A DNA stretch of 14,883 nt, taken from the NCBI GenBank assembly GCA_934133155.1, contig CAKPAT010000022.1:1-14883 (forward strand), read 5' to 3'. The position numbers and the translations under genes were made by a program. Each line of letters opens with the position of its first letter. The first letter of the stretch is position 1. The notes beneath the pieces were generated by a model. That model saw only the letters and a program-made list of their open reading frames with translations, did not search any database and had not been told where the DNA came from. Of this stretch, positions 1-5,874 are shown piece after piece. Source of the DNA: an uncultured Bacilli bacterium. GTDB taxonomy: Bacteria > Bacillota_I > Bacilli_A > RF39 > UBA660.

Positions 1-277
1 AGTAAATAGTGCCCCATGTGGTTATGAAAACGGCAACTATTTAGATAAAAGTTTGGCAGAATACTGGGTTATGGATAAACCTATAGCTGGTGATTCTGAA
101 AAGTACCGTGAAGGCTACTCTGTTACTCAAGAAAATACTGCTGGGCAATGTGGCTTAGGTTGGTTAAGTGGTTATTATGCTATATCATATTATTCCGTAA
201 AACCAGTAGTTTTTCTAACTAAAAACATAAAATTCAAAAATGACGGAAGTAAAGAGACTCCATTTGAAATAGACTGA
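1..277 (+). CDS. C-terminal end of a surface protein (5' end outside window)
   Basis: The frame is open from base 2 to the TGA at 275-277, so this is the last 91 or so residues of a longer protein whose start lies upstream. The visible part is rich in Gly, Tyr and Trp and ends in a strand-like segment, PVVFLTKNIKF, followed by DGSKETPFEI. A closing pattern of Pro-Val-hydrophobic-Leu, then Gly/Asp-rich and Pro-[FY]-x-[IL], is common at the end of extracellular proteins with prepilin-like N-terminal anchors in gut Firmicutes. That comparison is from memory of the family. No transmembrane segment or enzyme motif is visible in this fragment. The gene ends in its own terminator, whose stem contains the stop codon. 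An extracellular role is likely; the specific function is unknown. Confidence 0.6.
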   Translation, partial: VNSAPCGYENGNYLDKSLAEYWVMDKPIAGDSEKYREGYSVTQENTAGQCGLGWLSGYYAISYYSVKPVVFLTKNIKFKNDGSKETPFEID

Positions 278-293
278 TTAAATCAGTTTTTTT
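273..293 (+). terminator. Rho-independent terminator of the 5' partial gene
   Basis: ACTGAT (273-278) pairs with ATCAGT (282-287) around a three-base loop and runs into seven T residues (287-293). The TGA stop codon of the gene lies inside the 5' arm. Confidence 0.7.
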
Positions 294-466
294 CGCATAT
301 ATTTAAAAAAAGGAGACCAACTATGAATAGTCAATAGTTTTTTATAAAAAAATTAAAAAAGTAAAAAATAAAAAATTATTGCACAGCAATGCACCGTAAT
401 GAGGTTACGGTAATCGGCTTCTTTTGTCAATGAAGACAATAAAATAAACAAAGTTCTTTGAAAAAA
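294..466. other. Intergenic stretch with orphan start signal and three small hairpins
   Basis: No gene of meaningful length is visible. A good ribosome binding site (AAAAGGAGA, about 308-316) precedes ATG at 323, but the frame stops after four codons (MNSQ) at 335-337. Between 378 and 436 three hairpins follow one another: ATTGC/GCAAT (378-390), ACCGTAA/TTACGGT (393-411, five-base loop) and TTGTC/GACAA (about 427-442). The rest is A-rich. The stretch lies 3' of the minus-strand transposase remnant, so part of it may be the right end of the insertion element; the boundary cannot be placed from sequence alone. The hairpins lack clear T-runs in either direction. Confidence 0.4.
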
Positions 467-1626
467 CTAATCTAAATTAAATTTGACATTATTTTTTAAC
501 ATATAAAAGATGACTCTAACTAATTTACCAGCACAGTGTCCTAAAGCATTGTAATGTAGTTTACCTTGGGCTCTTTTAATGTTATAATAATCATTGAAAG
601 TTTTAGTGTTTAATTGAACGTTATTTGCGGCTAATATTAGAGCATAACGAAGTAGAGAAGAACCGCGTTTGCTCATTCTAGTAGAAGATGCGTTAAAAGT
701 ACCAGACTGTTTAACGGATGGATCTAAGCCAGCAAAAGCTAAAACTTGACTCGGATTATTAAAGCGATTAATGTCACCAATTTCAGATATAATAATGGCT
801 GCGGTTATATCGGCAATGCCTGGGATTGAAGTAATAACATTATCGTTTTTTTTGATAAATTCACTAACCTGTTTTTCTATATCTTTAATTTGGAATTCAA
901 GAAGTTCAATTAATTCAATAGTCATTTTAATTTGGATACATAAGGCATAATTGTTAATACCAACAGAGTTAGAAGCCAGTTGCTTTAATTCAATAGCACG
1001 ATTCTTATCATATTTACCGCGAGAAGATTTAACAAGTAAATTAGAAAGTTTAGTCAAATTCAATTTAGAAATATCTTGAGGGGATTGATAAAGTTTTAAA
1101 AGTTCATGAGCAGTTTTAATATCTAAATTATTTTAAAAAAAACAGTTCAATTCTGGAAAAACTTGATCAACATATGAATTTAGTTGAATTTTAGCACCAG
1201 AAGCCTTATCTTTAAGTTCTTTACGAAATCTACATAAAGATTTAATTTCAAGTAATTCAATATCATAATTAGAAAGTAGATTATAATAGCCTAAAGATAG
1301 TGCTTCACAAATAAGCAATGAATCAACTTTATCATTTTTAACTTTTCTAATTCTTGTTTTTCTCAAAGTAGAAGTTTGAATAGGATTAATAAGACCTATT
1401 TTGAATTGTTTCTCATGAAAATAGAAAATGAAATTGTTACCATAATGAGCTGTAGATTCTAAGCCAATTAAAACATTTTCTTTATCCAAATCTTTAATTT
1501 TTGAGTAAAGAAGATCAAATCCTTGTTTATTATTAGTAACTAAAAAAGGATTTTCAATAACTTCACCAGTTGAGTAATTAACAATAGATGCATAGTGATG
1601 GCAATATCAACGCCAACATAAATCAT
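467..1626 (-). pseudogene. IS110-family transposase, frameshifted and with an in-frame stop
   Basis: IS110 transposases join a RuvC-like DEDD domain to a C-terminal Tnp (transposase_20) domain with a catalytic serine, and are guided by a bridge RNA. Translation should start at ATG 1626-1624, preceded by GAGGTG at 1639-1634, giving MIYVGVDIA with the first catalytic Asp at residue 7. Near base 1601 the frame shifts; HHYASIVNYSTGEVIE continues in the next frame, so one base, or four if the usual Lys codon after DIA is lost too, appears missing. The N-terminal half then shows IGLES and KNDKVDSLL (E and D residues of DEDD). At 1133-1135 an in-frame TAA interrupts FPELN...NNLDIK; a single A-to-T change would explain it. 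The C-terminal half has SIPGIADITAAIIISEIG, LAFAGLDP and the SKRGSSLLRYAL block with the conserved Ser. Restored length is about 386 residues, normal for the family. Confidence 0.88.
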
Positions 1627-1664
1627 AAAAGAACACCTCACAATAAAATATTTTAGATAACAAA

Positions 1665-1819
1665 AGTGGTTCCACAGTTTATATCTATCACAGCCTTGCT
1701 TGTTATAAGAAGTCTAAGCTTCAACCAACCAATAAGCAATTAAAGATAAAACTGTGGTTGTAAACTCCAATAGAGTAGTCAAAGCTACAAGGACTAAATA
1801 AACAATCCACAGTTATCTT
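1665..1819 (-). ncRNA. Candidate IS110 bridge RNA in the 5' non-coding end
   Basis: Read on the minus strand, about 155 bases between a promoter-like element and the transposase ribosome site fold into nested stems. AACTGTGG occurs at 1814-1807 and again at 1679-1672, and its complement CCACAGTT lies between them at 1758-1751, so the central copy can pair with either flank. The first domain contains smaller hairpins ACTC/GAGT (1764-1776) and TAGTC/GACTA (1776-1796). The second contains TTGCTT/AAGCAA (1696-1739) enclosing GAAG/CTTC (1709-1722). Bridge RNAs of the IS110 group are encoded at this position, are of similar length (about 150-200 bases) and carry two internal loops that read target and donor DNA. 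The fold is seen by eye; the assignment is inference. Confidence 0.45.
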
Positions 1820-1825
1820 AAGTAT

Positions 1826-1854
1826 ATTATATAAAATTTGAGAGAAATAAACAA
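1826..1854 (-). promoter_or_regulatory. Minus-strand promoter for the IS non-coding RNA and transposase
   Basis: On the minus strand TTGTTT (1854-1849) is followed after 17 bases by TATAAT (1831-1826). The predicted transcript would begin near 1819, at the 5' edge of the structured RNA. Its -35 box lies inside the spacer of the opposing sod promoter. Confidence 0.5.
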
Positions 1855-1866
1855 AAGGAATATGAT
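1838..1866 (+). promoter_or_regulatory. Sigma-A-type promoter upstream of sod
   Basis: TTGAGA (1838-1843), a 17-base spacer and TATGAT (1861-1866) predict a start near 1873 and a leader of about 60 bases before the sod ATG. The leader contains a seven-base inverted repeat, TAGTCAG (1874-1880) and CTGACTA (1907-1913), with a 26-base loop and no T-run. Confidence 0.55.
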
Positions 1867-1933
1867 AATATACTAGTCAGAATTAAATACAAAATCTCTC
1901 TTGTAACTGACTATATATATCATACAAGGACTT

Positions 1934-2488
1934 ATGTATAAAGAAGAAATATCTAAACCACTTTCCATAAGTGAAAATCATCACTATAACATTCATAAAA
2001 AATTTGCTGAAAATCTAAACAAATTAATCCAAAATCAAAATTATAAATTAGAAGAAATACCAGAAAATATAGATAAATTTCCTTTAGAAAAAAGAGGAGA
2101 GATACTTTATAATGCCGGTGGCCTTTTAAATCACAATCTATACTGGAAAAGTATAAAAGAAAAAGTCAAACCAAATAAAGCTTTATTAAATCAAATAAAT
2201 AAACAGTACCAAAGTTATGAAAACTTTATAAAACTATTTAAAGAAAAAGCTAAAACACTTGTAGGATCTGGTTACACTTTTCTAGTAGAAAACAAAGAAA
2301 AAACATTAAGTATTATAAATATGCCAAATGAAGAAACACCATATTCATATAATCTAACACCACTTTTTGCCTTAGACCTTTGGGAGCACGCATACTACCC
2401 AAAATATTTAAATAATAAAAATGAATACATAGAAGATATATTAGAAAAAGCCGATTTTAGTTATGCAAATGAAAAATATAATACATAA
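1934..2488 (+). CDS. sod: Superoxide dismutase, Fe/Mn family, with divergent outer sphere
   Basis: The 184-residue protein matches the Fe/Mn superoxide dismutase family, which converts superoxide to oxygen and hydrogen peroxide in the cytoplasm. Predicted metal ligands are present: His16 in SENHHYNIH, His67 in NAGGLLNHNLYW, and Asp148 and His152 in LDLWEHAYY. Hallmarks GSGYTFLV (111-118) and Glu151 also fit. It is slightly short for the family (about 200). An ungapped alignment by eye to the E. coli enzyme puts Ile20 at the His30 position, Phe24 at the Tyr34 position, and Glu133 where Mn enzymes have Gln146; there is no Gln at the Fe-type position 69 either (Gly63). Its metal preference and activity are therefore uncertain. 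The ribosome site AAGGA (1926-1930) is only three bases from the ATG, closer than usual. spoVID follows after 40 bases, so the genes may share transcripts. Confidence 0.85.
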   Translation: MYKEEISKPLSISENHHYNIHKKFAENLNKLIQNQNYKLEEIPENIDKFPLEKRGEILYNAGGLLNHNLYWKSIKEKVKPNKALLNQINKQYQSYENFIKLFKEKAKTLVGSGYTFLVENKEKTLSIINMPNEETPYSYNLTPLFALDLWEHAYYPKYLNNKNEYIEDILEKADFSYANEKYNT

Positions 2489-2528
2489 AAATCAAAACAA
2501 AAAATATAATTAGCTAGGAGGGATATTA

Positions 2529-3170
2529 ATGAACAAAATAGTTCCATTTAAAAGAGAAATAAATTTTGAAAACGGGATAGACGAAATAAGAAGCATTTCC
2601 TTAGAACATCACGTCTTAAAAAAAGAAGCCCATCACATATCTGGTGACTTTATCATAAATGGTGAATACAAAAAAAACCAAAGCGAAAATCCAGTACCCT
2701 TTGATAATGAAATACCATTTGATATTACTTTAGACACCAAATATAATGCTAAAGGAAGTACCATAGATATAAATGACTTTTACTATGAAATAAAAAACAA
2801 AAAAACACTATCGGTTGATATAGAAGTAATTATAGACAATATAGAAGAAGAAATAGTAAGAAAGCCAAAGGAAGAAAAAAAAGAAATCAAAGAGCAAGCA
2901 GAAAAGCCTCAGCCATTAAAACAAAAAAAATCACAAATAGAAAAAGAGGTAAAACAAGAGCCTGTAAATCAAAAAGAAAAAACTATCTTTAGTGAACTAG
3001 AAACCGAAACATACAAAACATATAAAGTGCACATGGTAACAGAAAAAGACACTATACCAGAAATTATTCAAAAATATAACATAAATGAAGAGATATTAAA
3101 AAATTATAATGAAATAACCGACCTGAAAAAGGGAGATAAACTAATTATACAAATAAATGAAAATCAATGA
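2529..3170 (+). CDS. spoVID: SpoVID-like spore coat morphogenetic protein (SPOCS + LysM)
   Basis: In Bacillus, SpoVID sits on the forespore surface and is needed for the coat to encase the spore. This 213-residue protein has the same order of parts: an N-terminal beta-rich SPOCS-like region (about 1-105, beginning MNKIVPFKREINF with ISGDFIINGEY), a Lys/Glu-rich linker (about 106-160), and a C-terminal LysM (about 166-210; YKVHMVTEKDTIPEIIQKYN followed by LKKGDKLII). It is far shorter than B. subtilis SpoVID (about 575 residues), mainly in the linker. A strong AGGAGGG (2516-2522) stands six bases before the ATG. The next gene, overlapping by 14 bases, is a YsxE-like gene, the same neighbour as in Bacillus, which strongly supports the call. 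I did not find a convincing sigma-E promoter directly upstream. Confidence 0.75.
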   Translation: MNKIVPFKREINFENGIDEIRSISLEHHVLKKEAHHISGDFIINGEYKKNQSENPVPFDNEIPFDITLDTKYNAKGSTIDINDFYYEIKNKKTLSVDIEVIIDNIEEEIVRKPKEEKKEIKEQAEKPQPLKQKKSQIEKEVKQEPVNQKEKTIFSELETETYKTYKVHMVTEKDTIPEIIQKYNINEEILKNYNEITDLKKGDKLIIQINENQ

Positions 3171-4047
3171 AATTTTAAAAACAAAAGGTTTAACTGCCAC
3201 AAGATACGAAAAAATCAACAGTGCACTAATCATCAGTACTAAAGAAGGAAAATTAGTTTATAAAAAAAATCCATTAAATTATAAAATCATAAATTACCTA
3301 AAATCAAGAAACTTTGACTACATGCCAAAACTATTAAGCGAAGAAAATGATGATTATCAAATAAGCACATACGTTGAAGGACTAGATGTGCCAGACGAAC
3401 AAAAAATGGTTGATTTAATTCATCTAACAACCTTACTCCATAGTAAAACCACCCATTACAAAGAAGTAGATATAAACGAATACGAAAGTTTATACCAAGA
3501 CTTAAATGGAAATATTGAATATCTATATAATCATTACACAAACCTTATTACAAAAATAGAAACCAAAGTATACATGAGCCCCAGCGAATTTTTACTAGCG
3601 AGGAACATTAGCCTAATTTTCAAAACATTAGATGAAAATAAGCAAAGATTAGAAATATGGCACGAAATGGTCAAAGAAAAAAGAAAAATGCGAAACGTCG
3701 TACTTCATAACAACCTTAAACTTGAGCACTTTATCAGAAACGAAAAATCATATCTAGTAAGCTGGGACAAAGCTAAAATAGCAAGCCCAGTTTTTGATAT
3801 ATATAAACTCTACCAAAATCATGCCCTAGACTTTGAATTTGAAGAACTTTTAAAAGAATACGAAAAAAACTACCCATTAACAAAAGATGAAAAAGAACTG
3901 CTTTATATACTAATAAGCATGCCAGATATAATAAATTATAATGAAGAAGAATACGAAATGTGTAAAAAAATAAGCGCTATGTTAGATAAAATGTACAAAA
4001 CAAAGAAAATAACGTCAAAAGAAAAGCTTAAAGATACACAAAAATAG
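3157..4047 (+). CDS. ysxE: YsxE/CotS-like spore coat protein with kinase fold
   Basis: The 296-residue protein resembles the CotS/YsxE family of spore-coat proteins, which share the aminoglycoside-phosphotransferase fold. Visible landmarks are a beta strand with Lys (GKLVYKKNP, 32-39), the hinge-like ISTYVEGLDVP (69-79), a catalytic-loop equivalent VVLHNNLKLEHF (181-192), a VSWDKA segment (201-206) and SPVFDIYKLY (210-219). Active relatives normally read H-G-D-x-x-x-x-N in the catalytic loop; here it is H184-N-N, so the catalytic Asp is missing and this may be a binding protein rather than an enzyme. The start overlaps the end of spoVID by 14 bases. The nearest ribosome site (GGGAG, 3131-3135) is about 21 bases away, so translational coupling is likely. 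B. subtilis YsxE is somewhat longer. Confidence 0.7.
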   Translation: MKINEILKTKGLTATRYEKINSALIISTKEGKLVYKKNPLNYKIINYLKSRNFDYMPKLLSEENDDYQISTYVEGLDVPDEQKMVDLIHLTTLLHSKTTHYKEVDINEYESLYQDLNGNIEYLYNHYTNLITKIETKVYMSPSEFLLARNISLIFKTLDENKQRLEIWHEMVKEKRKMRNVVLHNNLKLEHFIRNEKSYLVSWDKAKIASPVFDIYKLYQNHALDFEFEELLKEYEKNYPLTKDEKELLYILISMPDIINYNEEEYEMCKKISAMLDKMYKTKKITSKEKLKDTQK

Positions 4048-4269
4048 AAAAATCATAAAAACAAAAAGCAAAAATACATTAAATCGCGTAAGTAAAAACA
4101 AAGTTAAAATAAGTTGATAAAACAAAATAATTGCACATCCTAAAAATAAAATACCCCATTTGCCCTTGCCAAACCAAAAATTGCCATTCATATAAATCAC
4201 CATAATAATATATGCAAAAATTAAAATAAAGCCTAAACAAAACAACCTTGTTTTAAAAAATAAAATCAT
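4015..4269 (-). CDS. Possible small membrane protein (uncertain)
   Basis: This minus-strand frame would encode 84 residues. It is almost all hydrophobic, with two or three membrane spans (about 9-27, 40-61 and 64-84) separated by a short polar piece, NGNFWFGKGKWG. It fills the otherwise empty 250-base gap between ysxE and the next gene and overlaps the ysxE 3' end by 33 bases in antiparallel. Against it: no ribosome binding site is visible before the ATG at 4269, no minus-strand promoter stands out, and the Phe/Leu-rich composition is what A-rich plus-strand DNA gives when read backwards. For it: the Gly/Trp-containing middle stretch is not explained by base composition alone. I rate it below even odds. 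Confidence 0.3.
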   Translation of the reverse strand: MILFFKTRLFCLGFILIFAYIIMVIYMNGNFWFGKGKWGILFLGCAIILFYQLILTLFLLTRFNVFLLFVFMIFLFLCIFKLFF

Positions 4270-4276
4270 GTATAAT
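4248..4276 (+). promoter_or_regulatory. Sigma-A-type promoter for the 4303 gene
   Basis: TTGTTT (4248-4253), a 17-base spacer and a perfect TATAAT (4271-4276) predict a start near 4283, just before the ribosome site. Confidence 0.65.
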
Positions 4277-4302
4277 GTAATAAAAGTAGAAGGTGCATGT
4301 TT

Positions 4303-4770
4303 ATGAAAAAAAACGGTTTTATAACCTCAGCATTATTATATGGAATAATGGTGCTTTTCCTCATGCTAATGCTAGGAACTCTATCAATATTAGGTAATAG
4401 AAAACTAGCCAGCGACAAATTAAAAGAAGACGCCTTAAATGACGTACAAACTATAGAAACATCCGCTAGCTGTTTTCAAACAATATTAAACGAGAATGAA
4501 GAAATAACCATAACCGGATATTCAGCATCATGTGAAAAAACAGTATTCATTCCCAAAATGATAAATGGAACAAACGTCACTGTAATATCCAATGGTGCTT
4601 TTGCCAACCAAAAAATTAAAAGCATTTGGATAGATAGTAATATAAAAGAAATTGGTGATAATGCCTTTATCGGTAATGATAAAATAACCTTTGTAATTAA
4701 GCAAACAAAAGATACTATAGTATCAGGTTTCCCATGGGGAGCAACAAACTATACATTAAAAACCAAATAG
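4303..4770 (+). CDS. Prepilin-like anchored leucine-rich-repeat surface protein
   Basis: The protein starts MKKNGFITSALLYGI and continues with a hydrophobic stretch to about residue 31, then a charged helix (NRKLASDKLKEDALNDVQ). This N-terminus recalls class III (prepilin-type) leaders, with a Gly-Phe junction after a short positive segment, but lacks the usual Glu at +5. From about residue 66 to 132 the sequence reads as BspA-type (LRR_5) repeats: VFIPKMINGTNVTVISNGAF, then IKSIWIDSNIKEIGDNAF. Two Cys (58 and 77) may form a disulphide. I take ATG 4303, not the ATG at 4297, because GAAGGTG (4289-4295) lies seven bases before it; the product is 155 residues. It probably sits on the outer face of the membrane, perhaps in adhesion, which is inference. 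It has its own promoter and terminator. Confidence 0.7.
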   Translation: MKKNGFITSALLYGIMVLFLMLMLGTLSILGNRKLASDKLKEDALNDVQTIETSASCFQTILNENEEITITGYSASCEKTVFIPKMINGTNVTVISNGAFANQKIKSIWIDSNIKEIGDNAFIGNDKITFVIKQTKDTIVSGFPWGATNYTLKTK

Positions 4771-4788
4771 CTATAAAAGCTATTTTTT
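4765..4788 (+). terminator. Rho-independent terminator after the 4303 gene
   Basis: AAATAGCT (4765-4772) pairs with AGCTATTT (4778-4785) around a five-base loop, with the T-run continuing to 4788. The TAG stop is part of the 5' arm. Confidence 0.75.
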
Positions 4789-4796
4789 ATGTGAAT

Positions 4797-4824
4797 TTGA
4801 CATTTATTAAAATATAAGTATAAT
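4797..4824 (+). promoter_or_regulatory. Consensus sigma-A promoter for the 4855 gene
   Basis: Both boxes are perfect: TTGACA (4797-4802), a 16-base spacer and TATAAT (4819-4824). The predicted start is near 4831. It is the strongest-looking promoter in the window. Confidence 0.75.
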
Positions 4825-4854
4825 AAATGCCACCAAAGGGGGGAAAAAAACATA

Positions 4855-5799
4855 ATGAAATTAAGACAAAAAGACAAAGATATATTAAGAGAAAAAGTAG
4901 AAGAGGAATTAGAAAGCGTTAAAGAAGGCGAAAGAGTTCGCATTGATAAAGAAGCACTAGAAGAATTATTATTTGACGAAGTAATCACATTATATAATGG
5001 TGAAGAAATTATCGTTAAATTACCAGTATGGAGTGGTGCTTTCTTAAGAAAAATTGATTTAAGCGAAGTATCATTTGATAATGTACTTTGGAATCCTTTC
5101 ATGGGTTTATATCTTAAAGGCCCCGGTGCAATCAAAAAAATTAATGAATTTATTAAATGTTGTATAGATAATGATGTGGATTATAGTTACACTAATGCCA
5201 AAATAGATTTTAAAAAATCAATTAACAATTTAAGTGAATCTGTGATGGTATTTGAATACTGCAACTTTTCTGGTCTAGATTTAACAAATAGTTTTCCAAG
5301 TGCAAAAAAGATATTTATGGAAAATTGTGTTTTACAAAATGCTAAACTTTTACAAAATGTTGATAATTCAGAATTTTTAAATAGATATTCATTTTTGAAT
5401 TGCGATTTAACCGGTGTAGATTTAAGTCATTTTACAGTAGATGTCAGAGAAATAATTGGCGTAGATGGAATGATTAACGATTGCGTTTTAACGAATACCG
5501 GTTTAAATATAACTATGTCAGATAGACAATTTGGATATGATTACGAAGAAATGTGTAAAACGAGTAGTTGGAATAAAGAAAGATTTAATCAACAGATCGC
5601 ATATGCTAAACGATATTTAGCAGACGAGATACAAACAGATAGACTAGCTGGTTGTTACCTTAATGGAAAATTAATTCATTCACGTGAAGAAAGAATAGCC
5701 GAAGGACAAAGAAGATTACAAGAACATAATGAGATGAAAGAAAGCTTAATAGAAAACGTATTATCAGGAATAAAAACTAAAAAATTAGGAACAAAATAG
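4855..5799 (+). CDS. Unrecognised cytoplasmic protein, weak pentapeptide-like middle
   Basis: I do not recognise this 314-residue protein. It has no signal peptide or membrane span. Residues 1-45 are highly charged and probably helical (KLRQKDKDILREKVEEELESV). The next part is beta-rich and aromatic (ITLYNGEEIIVKLPVWSGAFLRKIDLSEVSF). From about 133 to 225 the sequence has degenerate A/C-x-[FL]-x-x pentapeptide-like spacing, for example YCNFSGLDLTN, NCVLQNAKLLQ, NCDLTGVDLS and DCVLTNTGLN, suggesting a partly coiled beta solenoid. The C-terminus (about 240-314) is charged and helical, with EERIAEGQRRLQEHNEMKES. The ribosome site AAAGGGGGG (4835-4843) is 11 bases from the ATG. A consensus promoter and its own terminator make it a single-gene unit, and the perfect promoter suggests high expression. 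No function is proposed. Confidence 0.75.
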   Translation: MKLRQKDKDILREKVEEELESVKEGERVRIDKEALEELLFDEVITLYNGEEIIVKLPVWSGAFLRKIDLSEVSFDNVLWNPFMGLYLKGPGAIKKINEFIKCCIDNDVDYSYTNAKIDFKKSINNLSESVMVFEYCNFSGLDLTNSFPSAKKIFMENCVLQNAKLLQNVDNSEFLNRYSFLNCDLTGVDLSHFTVDVREIIGVDGMINDCVLTNTGLNITMSDRQFGYDYEEMCKTSSWNKERFNQQIAYAKRYLADEIQTDRLAGCYLNGKLIHSREERIAEGQRRLQEHNEMKESLIENVLSGIKTKKLGTK

Positions 5800-5818
5800 C
5801 TAAATAAAGCTATTTTTT
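5794..5818 (+). terminator. Rho-independent terminator after the 4855 gene
   Basis: AAATAGCT (5794-5801) pairs with AGCTATTT (5808-5815) around a six-base loop; the T-run ends at 5818. The stem is identical to that of the terminator at 4765-4788 and also contains the TAG stop. Confidence 0.75.
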
Positions 5819-5821
5819 CAC

Positions 5822-5851
5822 TTGATATATTAATTAACTATCATGTATAAT
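5822..5851 (+). promoter_or_regulatory. Sigma-A-type promoter for obg
   Basis: TTGATA (5822-5827), an 18-base spacer and TATAAT (5846-5851). The block TCATGTATAAT here also occurs at the promoter of the 4303 gene (4266-4276). Confidence 0.6.
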
Positions 5852-5874
5852 ATAAAAGGAAAAAGGTGATTAAA

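Larger units (their letters stand above)
440..1832 (-). mobile_element. IS110-family insertion sequence, degenerate (ends approximate)
   Basis: The element carries an IS110-type transposase on the minus strand (467-1626) and a structured non-coding end 5' of it (about 1627-1832). IS110 elements lack terminal inverted repeats, insert at a short core dinucleotide and make little or no target duplication. For that reason the ends given here are only estimates: the left edge is placed just past the transposase stop and the right edge at the -10 box of the minus-strand promoter. The transposase is broken by a frameshift and a nonsense codon, so this copy should not move by itself unless an intact relative supplies the protein. 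It sits between a terminated surface-protein gene and the sod promoter and interrupts no recognisable gene. Confidence 0.75.

Noticed and set aside
378..442. tRNA gene
   Set aside because: Three hairpins are close together, but there is no acceptor stem, no T-loop consensus and no CCA-adjacent pairing of the right length.
1640..1832. CRISPR-like or riboswitch array
   Set aside because: The repeated octamer occurs only three times, one of them inverted and with unequal spacing; position next to an IS110 transposase explains it better as IS RNA structure.
3287..3541. Minus-strand frame of 84 codons inside ysxE
   Set aside because: It lies wholly within a gene with clear family motifs on the other strand and has no ribosome site; it is a shadow of that gene.
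4749..5135. Minus-strand frame of 128 codons over the start of the 4855 gene
   Set aside because: It crosses a terminator, a consensus promoter and the ribosome site of the plus-strand gene, and its Ser-rich low-complexity composition is the reverse reading of charged helical coding sequence.
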